Below are positions 7,478 to 16,300 of a DNA stretch of 28,899 bases, piece by piece; positions within the stretch are counted from its first letter, which is position 1, and each line of letters opens with the position of its first letter. The stretch is taken from the NCBI GenBank assembly GCA_002308995.1, contig DBWQ01000003.1:104171-133069 (forward strand), in the 5' to 3' direction. The stretch comes from Clostridiales bacterium UBA1234 (GTDB lineage Bacteria > Bacillota > Clostridia > TANB77 > UBA1234). The position numbers were made by a program, and so were the translations under genes. The notes beneath the pieces are model-generated. The model worked only from the letters and a program-made list of their open reading frames with translations, was not told the origin of the DNA and searched no databases.

Positions 7478-7912
7478 ATGATAGTACAAGATATTATGAG
7501 TAAAGATGTTTACTTCGTAGCCCCAACAGATTCTGTGTTAACAGTGGCTAAAATAATGAAAGAACACAATATTGGTGTGGTTCCTGTGGTGGAAAACCAA
7601 AAAACGGTATTAGGAGTGATTACCGATAGAGATATCGTAATGGGAATTGCAGAGGATAATGTGGATCTAGCAAATACAGAGGCATCAAAGATTATGTCAC
7701 AATCTGTCTATAGCGTTAGACCTAGTGCCAATCTGGAAGATGCTTTATCATTAATGAAAAAAAGGCAAATTAGAAGACTTCCAGTGATTGAAGAAGAAAA
7801 ACTAGTTGGTATTTTATCAATTGGTGATATTGCAATTTCTTCTTTTAGCGATACAGAAATTAGTGAAGCAATTTGCGAAATATCAATGCCAACACGTGAG
7901 GAAGCAGAGTAG
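7478..7912 (+). CDS. tandem CBS-domain protein
   Basis: A 144-residue soluble protein made almost only of two CBS motifs, at residues about 5-62 (IMSKDVYFVAP...VLGVITDRDIVMGI) and 70-130 (IMSQSVYSVRP...LVGILSIGDIAIS). The pair forms one Bateman module, which in this family binds adenosyl nucleotides and acts as an energy or ligand sensor. No catalytic domain is attached, so the partner is unknown. The start follows AAAAGGAGGA with good spacing. It is followed by a GC-rich hairpin and then the permease gene. The closest familiar proteins are stand-alone YhcV-like CBS proteins of Bacillota. Confidence 0.9.
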   Translation: MIVQDIMSKDVYFVAPTDSVLTVAKIMKEHNIGVVPVVENQKTVLGVITDRDIVMGIAEDNVDLANTEASKIMSQSVYSVRPSANLEDALSLMKKRQIRRLPVIEEEKLVGILSIGDIAISSFSDTEISEAICEISMPTREEAE

Positions 7913-7918
7913 TGGTAG

Positions 7919-7957
7919 TGGCGAGCAATGCTCGCCATAGTGTTTAAGTTTTTTTGA
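7919..7957 (+). terminator. GC hairpin with distal T-run after the CBS gene
   Basis: A perfect 8-bp stem TGGCGAGC-AAT-GCTCGCCA (7919-7937), with a run of seven T at 7949-7955 that is separated from the stem by 11 bases. The gap makes it a weak terminator at best. It resembles the hairpin at 17654-17672 and may be a small repeat. No convincing promoter was seen between it and the next gene, so read-through is likely. Confidence 0.5.
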
Positions 7958-7970
7958 TTGGGTGGAGAAT

Positions 7971-9062
7971 ATGGAAAAGAACAAAAAAATTAGAATAATA
8001 GAAAGAATTGGCGTATTTGTGGGAACCTTATTACTGGTGTATGTTTTATTTCGTTTTGCTACATACTTTATGCCATTTTTAATAGCAGGAATTATTGCCG
8101 TCTTAATTGAACCAGTCATCAAGTTTTGTATGAATAAGCTTAAAATGAGTAGGCGCGTTAGTTCATTTATTGTGGTAGCTCTTACTATTGTTGCCATTTT
8201 TTTAATCATCATTTTTGGTGGTGGGGCTATCATTAAAGAAATTATGAAACTATCTGACAATGTCCGACCGACCATTATTAGCATGACACAATCCATTGAT
8301 AAAATTAGTGAACGATTAGAATCAACCTATCCAGATATTCCAACTAGCATTTTGGAATCTATGGAATCTTCTGTTGTAGATTTTGTTAAGAATTTTGGTA
8401 ATTTGATCACTGATACAGCAAGCAAAGCAGTTAAGTTTTTGTTATCCGTACCAACCATTATTATTAATACTGTGATTACTATTTTGGCATTAATCTTTTT
8501 CACTAGAGATCGTATTTATGTCATTGATACGTTAGAACACCATATGCCAAAAAGTTGGATTCAAAAGCTAATTGTGGTAGGAAAAGAAGTGTTTTCCACG
8601 ATTGGAGGGTATATCCGCGTTTATGCTAAAATCTTGATGATTACCTTTGTGGAATTATTTGTAGCATTTAATATTATGATTGCACTTGGATTTGATATTC
8701 CGTATCCATTGCTTTTAGCAAGCATGGTTGCAATTGTGGATATTTTACCTATTTTGGGTGTTGGCACAGTGCTCATTCCTTGGGCAATTATTATGTTTGT
8801 TTTAGGAAAATGGAGCTTTGCTTTAGCACTGTTAATTACCTATGGAACCATTTTTGTGATTCGTCAATTTATTGAACCAAAACTAGTTTCTAAACAGTTT
8901 GGCATTCATCCATTAATTACTCTATTTGCCATGTATGCAGGCTATCGTACGTATGGCGTGTTTGGTTTAATTTTAGGACCAATTATCTTAATGGTTTTAA
9001 GAGTTTTATTTGCCCCACAAATAGAAAAAGGATTATTTAAAGATTTGTTTGAAGAGAAGTAG
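7971..9062 (+). CDS. AI-2E family permease (YdbI/YtvI-like membrane protein)
   Basis: A 363-residue integral membrane protein of the AI-2E/UPF0118 family. Hydrophobic segments occur near residues 12-50 (two close helices), 63-85, 150-175 and in a long C-terminal block from about 215 on. That block contains the family-type sequences PYPLLLASMVAIVDILPILGVG (residues 239 on, split across a helix turn) and IRQFIEPKLVSKQFGIHPL. The family includes TqsA-type exporters and Na+/H+ antiporters, so the substrate cannot be named. The start is the ATG at 7971 behind GGTGGAG; an in-frame GTG at 7962 sits inside that ribosome site. Its 3' end overlaps the convergent minus-strand gene by 26 bases. Confidence 0.9.
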   Translation: MEKNKKIRIIERIGVFVGTLLLVYVLFRFATYFMPFLIAGIIAVLIEPVIKFCMNKLKMSRRVSSFIVVALTIVAIFLIIIFGGGAIIKEIMKLSDNVRPTIISMTQSIDKISERLESTYPDIPTSILESMESSVVDFVKNFGNLITDTASKAVKFLLSVPTIIINTVITILALIFFTRDRIYVIDTLEHHMPKSWIQKLIVVGKEVFSTIGGYIRVYAKILMITFVELFVAFNIMIALGFDIPYPLLLASMVAIVDILPILGVGTVLIPWAIIMFVLGKWSFALALLITYGTIFVIRQFIEPKLVSKQFGIHPLITLFAMYAGYRTYGVFGLILGPIILMVLRVLFAPQIEKGLFKDLFEEK

Positions 9063-9513
9063 GCGGTTTTACTGTGATGTTTTTCGGTTTTTTCGCTTTT
9101 TGAATCTTCAAAATTTTAATGATAGGCATCGGCCCATGGTAATCTCCTAGGGTAACGATGCCTTTTGCATTTACCCAAGTGCCAATGTCTTCTATCCAAT
9201 CGTCACTTTCACATAAAAAACCAACAATGCGATAATCGGACTCAGAAACCTTCATGTTTCTAGCAATCACAAATTGATTTTGTTTAAAATCAGGTGCTTT
9301 GTATAGGTAGCCAGAAAATTTGATGGTTTCTCCTGAGTATTCATAGGCATTATCATGAACGTCTTTTAAGATGGTGGTGAAGTTGCGACTCGTCATACAT
9401 ATGCTAGGTAATTGAAACCTAGAATATATACCAAATAAAAGTAGCATTAAGATACAAGCAAGTGCTACAAAAGTAAGAATTTTACGCCTTGATAGAATCG
9501 AAAATAGTTTCAT
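9037..9513 (-). CDS. small membrane-anchored protein, predicted OB-fold (DUF1980/YcgQ C-terminal-like)
   Basis: A 158-residue protein with one N-terminal hydrophobic helix (residues about 12-31, KILTFVALACILMLLLFGIY) and the rest predicted outside the cell. The segment IKFSGYLYKAPDFKQNQFVIARNM...VGFLC...WVNAKGIVTLGDYHGPMPIIKI, read with gaps, resembles the C-terminal domain of YcgQ/TIGR03943-type proteins, an OB-fold-like module often beside a permease subunit. No such permease was seen next to it here. A good ribosome site (AAAGGAG on the minus strand, 8 bases before ATG) supports expression. It is the only clear minus-strand gene in the window. Its tail runs into the end of the permease gene. 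Function unknown; the family assignment is from memory of the motif pattern. Confidence 0.75.
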   Translation of the reverse strand: MKLFSILSRRKILTFVALACILMLLLFGIYSRFQLPSICMTSRNFTTILKDVHDNAYEYSGETIKFSGYLYKAPDFKQNQFVIARNMKVSESDYRIVGFLCESDDWIEDIGTWVNAKGIVTLGDYHGPMPIIKILKIQKAKKPKNITVKPPTSLQTNL

Positions 9514-9651
9514 GACTTTTTCTCCTTTTTCAAAACAATAGTTATTTCATAGAAAAAGGTATGTTTTGTATTAAGTTTTTATTACAAATAAGTGACACAT
9601 ATTGACCTTGAAAAATAGGTATAGTAAACTATTGTTAGTACATGCAAATTC

Positions 9652-9680
9652 TTGAATTTCATGTAAAAATATGGTATAAT
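9652..9680 (+). promoter_or_regulatory. sigma-A-type promoter of the surface-protein operon
   Basis: TTGAAT at 9652-9657, a 17-base spacer and a consensus TATAAT at 9675-9680, about 60 bases before the ATG at 9740. The 9514-9739 gap also holds the upstream region of the divergent minus-strand gene, in which I could not find a convincing promoter. Confidence 0.8.
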
Positions 9681-9739
9681 TAATATTATATTTGATAAGT
9701 AGGAAGTTCAATGAAATCTTCTAGAAGGAGTGGATACGT

Positions 9740-9814
9740 ATGAGAAAGTTTTTAGTAAGTTTGTTGGTCCTTTCTGTGGTTTTACGGCATCTGTGGAGTG
9801 TACGCTGCGGTTAG
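9740..9814 (+). other. signal-peptide reading frame of the SLH gene, out of frame with the SLH domains
   Basis: An ATG preceded by AGAAGGAG starts MRKFLVSLLVLSVVLRHLW and stops at TAG 9812-9814. The first 14 residues are a typical signal peptide. Dropping one T from the run of four at 9780-9783 joins it to YGICGVYAAVSFSDL, which gives a hydrophobic core, an A-x-A-like cleavage site and the SLH domains in one frame. This points to a one-base insertion or a sequencing error. Confidence 0.75.
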
Positions 9815-10349
9815 TTTTTCAGACCTTAGTTCCGGTCACTGGGCGTACAAATACATCACAGAACTTGCTGAGCAAAAGGTTATCAACGGGTATACCGATG
9901 GTACGTTTAGACCAAAAGGTACTGTTACCAGAGGAGAATTTTTGAAGCTTGCGATGGTATCGGCGCTCACATCAGGTGGTCAAGAGTTAGATCTTACCGA
10001 TGCAGAATCTGCTTTTAATCACTGGGCAGGCCAATATGTATGGATTGCAAGGCAATATGGTATTATTAGCACCTCCGATATCACACGTGAAAATATTGAT
10101 CAACCAATTACAAGAATCGAAATGGTTCGTATCATCACTAAACTTGATTGGGCAAAAGGCAATGAATTTGCCCAAGACAAACAACTGATTTTTAGTGATG
10201 TGAGAATGCTTTCTAAAACAGATATTGATTATCTAAAACATGCTTATAGCAGGGGCTTAATTACCGGCTATGAAGATGGCACCTTTGGACCAGAGAAAAA
10301 TATGAATCGAGCAGAAGCGGCAACAATGATTTATCGATTCTCGAAATAG
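9798..10349 (+). CDS. SLH-domain protein (three SLH repeats), apparent frameshift at its N-terminus
   Basis: The open frame gives 183 residues from a GTG at 9798, but that codon has no proper ribosome site. The likely original gene starts at 9740 and, repaired, would encode about 202 residues with a signal peptide. It consists almost only of three SLH repeats: FSDLSSGHWAYKYI...INGYTDGTFRPKGTVTRGEF; a degenerate middle repeat ending ITRIEMVRIITKL; and FSDVRMLSKTDID...ITGYEDGTFGPEKNMNRAEA, each written here with a gap. SLH domains bind secondary cell-wall polymers at the surface. No effector domain is attached. Its stop (10347-10349) overlaps the ribosome site of the giant secreted-protein gene, so the two are translationally close and may work together, for example as a wall adaptor. 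As sequenced, the protein would lack its export signal. Confidence 0.82.
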   Translation: MYAAVSFSDLSSGHWAYKYITELAEQKVINGYTDGTFRPKGTVTRGEFLKLAMVSALTSGGQELDLTDAESAFNHWAGQYVWIARQYGIISTSDITRENIDQPITRIEMVRIITKLDWAKGNEFAQDKQLIFSDVRMLSKTDIDYLKHAYSRGLITGYEDGTFGPEKNMNRAEAATMIYRFSK

Positions 10350-10360
10350 GAGGGATGCAC

Positions 10361-13300
10361 ATGAAAAAGAAACGTTTATTATTGCTTATAAGTATGATGA
10401 TTCTTTGTTTGATGAGTTACTTCTCGGTTGTATTTGCTGAAGAGTGTCCTTATAAGGGAGAGTGTACTTCAAATAAATTGGATCCATGTACCCATTGTAA
10501 CTCAGTTCATTATGGCTTTCATTCATTGTCAGAGAGGATCTCTTGCGAAAAAATAGACGATTATGAACATAAGTCAGTATGGAAGTGTAGTCTTTGTGGT
10601 GAAAAAGTTGAGTCTACGGGTACACACAGTCTTAAAGTTACGAGTGATGGAGACTCTGATGGTCACTATGTTGAATGTGAGTTTTGTAGTTATAAAGACC
10701 AGAAATCTCACTCGCTTGTATATGATTCATCCCAAGGAAAAACCGACGAGACACATGGTGTAAAGTGTAGTGTTGAGAATTGCGGGTATAAAACTACCAA
10801 GCCACATACTCCTTCTACTTATGCTACTAAGATTGATTCTAATAACCATAAGAAATACTGTACGGTTTGTGATAAAGCTATTATAGAAGCCCACGATTGC
10901 TCAGGTACAGGGACTTTTGTTTCTATTGTGACTGGCGAAAATGGATTGTCAGAAACGCATAAGCATAAATTAACTTGTTCTGCTTATGGATGCGGATATC
11001 AGGGAGAGTCGACAGGTACTACTAAATTTAGGGCATACCCTGTCACATCTGACAGTCCTGCTTATGCTGAAAAAGATGATTTACATGTAGCTTACTGTGA
11101 TAAGTGTAATTTGCTTGATTATAAAAAGACAGAAGCACACACCAAGTATTGGAGTATGGGAAATGCCACAGATGCTTATCATGAGTGCAATAGGTGTAGA
11201 ACTCGTCATGTATTTGCTGAAGCAAAGGGGCATGCAACAGCAGGAAGACATTATTATGATGCTATTCCACAAACAGTCACAGTTGGAGATTCCTTTGATT
11301 GTAAGATTTGTGGAGCAAGAGGTAGACTAACGTTTGGAATGACGGATTTTGTCAAAGATAAATTAGATGGATTACCTCATAAAGGTGAGTATACCATTTT
11401 AGGTGCAAGCCCAGCGATGGTTGAGAGAGAATTTGATGTTAAAGATTTCTTTGTTTATTGTAACCAATATCCTATTGATATAGAGGGTAATGTGTTTGAT
11501 TTTAAAATTGCTCCTGATATTAGAAAATACAAACATGGTACGTTCTATGAACATGTAGATCATCTTTTACAAAGCGTATCGGATATGGATGATTTAATGC
11601 AGAAAGATGTAAATTATGATTTCTTGACAGCTGCAGATGATTATATAAATGGTCGAATTGCAGATCCCGTTGTGACAGAAAAAGTGAAAACAGATATTGC
11701 CTATTTCTTAACGCACTACGCGGGATACCGACCAGGTTATATTAACGAAACAATGACAAGACCAGTTACCGAAACGGCGGGAGTTTTAAGTAGTTATTTA
11801 CATGCCAAGGCAATTACTCGTTATAACATTTATTTGTTTTGGAAAGGGTATAATATCATGACAATCAACTGGGATAAGATTAATGAAATTGGTTCCCCAG
11901 TGGGTAAAACATGGCTAGATGATGGAAAACCTGATATTAAATTTGTAAGAAAAGCGGAAGGACACGCTTTTGGAACAACTTTTTATGACAATGGAGAAGC
12001 GGTTCAAGCATTGCCAAAGTATGAGATAGATAATTGCGGTGGCGACGGTGCAAATGTTCGACAATATATGTACTGGTGCTTTGATAAAGGTTTGCCTCCA
12101 GGGCACTACCAGATTTTTGATAAAACATTGTTTACGGGAGGTTTTGGTGAAACTACAAAGGCAAAACGTGCGCCTATGAACAATACAGCATTAACGTATA
12201 ACGCAGGGTATCGTAATACCTTATTGTTTAAAGTAAGTGCGGCAGAAGGTGGCGGTGGAGATCCGCCAGGAGAAAATCCGCCAGTGACCATTGAAACATC
12301 CTATACGGATGTCTATGCAAGAGGCATGATTGGTTATCGAGATGTGGATGGTTCTAGAATTGCGGGGGATACTTACTTACCGCCGGAAGATAAAATGTCG
12401 TTCTTCATCTTATGGAATGCGCTAGGAAATCACTATAATTATCCGCTTAGTTTGGATTGGACACAAGGTGCTGGCTATCGTATTGTTGGTTATGAGGTTT
12501 TCCCAGGAGCTACAGATTCACCTGTCATAACGCAGACGACAACCCAGATAACAATCACATATCCAGATGGGACACCAGATGGAGCTTCGGAGACTACCAA
12601 TAGTGTTGTTTGGACATATGATCCTAGTAGTGATGAAGGCTTGGGAATCTTAGAAGATTGCCCAATGTCTGCAGCGGCACATGCAATTCCTGAGGGATCA
12701 CAAAACGTGAGAATCGATATTCCTTGTGAACCAGAGTATGTTAATTGTAATGTCATCATTTATTGCGAACCTGTTAAGTATTCGATACAACACTTTGATA
12801 ATTTAGATACAGCAGATGCAATTAGTACGAATATGAATAAACCAAATTTATTGTTTAAAGATGCAGAAGAAAATCTTGTGCCAAACTCTGGTGCAACGGG
12901 AAAGAAAAACTTCTCAACAAAAGCTGCTCCATCACTTAACAGAAAATGGTGGCCTGCCTATATTTTAAAAGGCTATGAAGTTTTATCTGGAGATCAAGTT
13001 TTAGCAACGAAGACGTATTCTACGGAAACAACTTCTAAATTAACACCAGGTGATGAAAAACGTTATGCACATTTAACAACGGCGTTAGTGGATGAGAATA
13101 TTTATTATCCAAGTGAATATCGTCGTAATAAAGGTGATTTAGATCATGGTGATGAATTTAACTATGATACCAAAACGGAGTATAACGATAAAATTGGTTA
13201 CGCCAAAGATAAGACGGTTAGATTCCAATATCAATATCCTGTGGTAGATGTTAGCCATGTTAAGTATGAAGATACCAATACTTGCCTAAAAGATGTGGAT

Positions 13301-16300
13301 GACAATGATTTAAAATATACAGTAAGACTAGATAGCCAAAACTTAGTCATCGCTTCATTAAATTTACCAGAAAATGATTTAATTGTGACGACAACGGAAG
13401 GTCAAAAGAAATTCCACTATAAAATTCCAGATAGGGCATTGGTACAAGTCCTTGTGTATCAAAAGAATTATAATGACGCAGGAGTACCAACGGGAACTGC
13501 TTCTTTGTTTAGAGCATTCTGTCATAGGGATTTTGTCCCAGGAGGTTTGGATTCTTCTAAACTTAGAGTTATTAATGATGATGCATTCTTATATGGATAT
13601 TATATTTCTATTGGTTCACTACTTAGTGATGGTTTGTTTACTCAAAATAGTGATATCGTATTTTCTGATATGATTTTTAAATTAGTGTACAAGACACAAT
13701 ATTCGGTTCATGTTCGCTATTTGGATGAAGATGGTAACCAAGTAATGCCAGATGATTATAGACCGATTCATGATGATGGTACGGCGGATATTCCTGTTCC
13801 AAATATCGAAGACACGCAAAGTAGAAAGTTTAGAGATTATGTACTTGAAGATGATGAGCCAACTAGAGATAAATATGATGAAGAAGATGAAATGATTTAT
13901 CTAGAAGATTTGGACCCAGAAAATATGGAGATGATCGTTTACTACTATAAGATTAGTAAGGACAAACCTCCAGAAGTTACCGATCCAGATACACTTGAGC
14001 TAGAGGAAAAACCACCATTTGCTTATATCAAATCGAATAAGAGAAAAGATAGTGAGGAAGAGACCAAAGAGTATGTTGTTGAGGAAGCAATGCCAACAGA
14101 AGAAGATTTATATGCAAATGTGGTTACCGAAGAATATATTCTAAGAAATAACTTCCGTCAAAAAGAGAGAAAACAACATCTTAAAGTTCAGTTAGTTAAG
14201 GAATATTATGAGCGCAATAATGAAGGTGAAGTTTCTGATACGGCAGAGATGGATATTGGAGATCCATTTGAGTACGATTTTTACTATAAGTATTTTTCTG
14301 GAGCGTTTACAGATATGTACTTAGTGGATAATGCCACCTTATATAACGAAGCAATTAAAGTTGACTCTACCTATGGAAATGTGAAATTAACTGCTAATTG
14401 GCCTGCAGGTATTAAGCCAGAGCTTGTATACGAGAAAGGTGGAACGATTACAATTCCTCAAGGTGGAGAGGATCCAGAAACTCGCTCTCGTATCATACAA
14501 GTAGAAGATAGTGGCGAAGGAACAATTTATATTAAAATAAAGATATTAGATATTGCTTATTCTCAAGCAGATATCAATGTGGATAAAGAGTTAGATACAT
14601 ATAAGAATGGTGCACTTGATCAGTTGTTAATTAAAACAGCAGCGATTTCAGGTGATACATTAAAAGTCATCAATGTAGGCGAAAACCAAAATGGCACAGA
14701 TTTGTATCTTGACGGTACAGTTCCAATGATGTTATGGCACCATTATGATAAGGATGCAATGATGTATCTAACGGATGAAACTAATCAATATTATTATCCA
14801 ATCCATGATGAGTTTTACATTCCAAGAAACTGTTTATATAAGGCTGATGGAATTACTATTAGACAAGATGCACAAAACAAAGAGTATTTAACTACTCAGA
14901 TGGATCTTGTGTACTTGTTTGAGAAAAATGCAGAAGAAAGACTTCCAGAAGGAGAAAGTCCAGACGAGGTTAAGAAGGTTTACCTTGATGCCTCTTTGAA
15001 GGATCCAATTAATGACAAGAATTTGTTCTATGAAAAAGATGATGAAACAAAACTAGTTACTAAGAACAACATTAATGTTTATACCCCAATTGTAAATCGC
15101 GTAGAGATGTTTGATCATGTCGTAGATGATTTAGATAACCCTGGCGAGAGCGAGAATGAGGTTGTTGGTGTAGAAACGATTCTAGAGGGACATCCAAGAG
15201 GAAAAGATAATACAAGAGTATTAGAAGTAGATAAGCAGTTTATGATAATCATTCCTCATGATGGATTTCACCCAGGCGCAGAGACAGAACCAGCATTTAG
15301 TAGGGGTTATGGTGACAAAATATATAACTACGAAGGTATTAAATCTGGAGATACTACATGGGCATATGAAAAGAAAGCCTTTGCTAAGGATAAATACGTT
15401 AAATTTGATTTTGATGTGTACATCATGGGATTAATGAAGGATGACGGTACTATTGTTCCTGTGCATAAGCTTTTAGAAGCTGGCAAATGGCATAAATTAT
15501 CTCAATTTGGTAATGCAGATTTTAATGGTTTAAAGGCAGAAAAGTATATCTTTACGGTTCCAAATTGGGTATCAGATAACCAATATAAGAACGTTGATGT
15601 TCGTATTGTTGCAAGAAACTACTTCAGTGAAACTGGCAATGCCGAGGATATGGATAGTGTTCCAGCATCTAAGATTGGTACGGGTGCTTATAATAAAAAG
15701 AATGAGTATGTACTTGAAAAACAATTTGGTGTGTATATTTCAGGAGCTCTATATGACTTAGAAGTGAGAACTACTAATGATGTTGGATGGAAGGGTAAAG
15801 TAAGTAGCTTAAAGAAAGCATTCACTCTTTCAAGAGTAGGTACCGGAATTCGCTATCTTCCAATTGGTCAAGGTGCTCAGATTTCTCCTTACGCATTGGG
15901 TATTAAATTAGGCTATTCTGTATACTTTGATGTAAAGACAAAAGGTAGAGCTACCAAAGATATTACAATTCAACCACATATCTACTACGTGGAAGAAGAT
16001 GGTACTGGACTTACTGATGAAATTACATTATTCTATCAAGAGAATCAAGATAGCGCAAACTATAAGAAGTTAGATAGTTCTGTTGCTGCTTCAATTTCAA
16101 TGAATGATACGTATGGTGAAGTAAATAATAAAGAAAACTTTGGTAATGAGATTACCAGAAAAACGATTTTGATTGAAGATTTACTTCATGCAAATATTAA
16201 TTTGAATGATTTAGATGAAATTGGTTCTTTACAAGGTAAGCTAACATTAGAAAAAGCGATAGAAAAATTACCACTTGAAAATCTTGCTAATAGTTTTACA

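Noticed and set aside
7919..7957. A riboswitch upstream of the AI-2E permease gene
   Set aside because: The gap is only 58 bases with one simple hairpin, too short for a known ligand-binding RNA.
9730..9945. A third open frame over the SLH gene start (71 codons)
   Set aside because: It lacks SLH or signal-peptide character. The signal peptide is in the frame of 9740 and the SLH repeats are in the frame of 9798.
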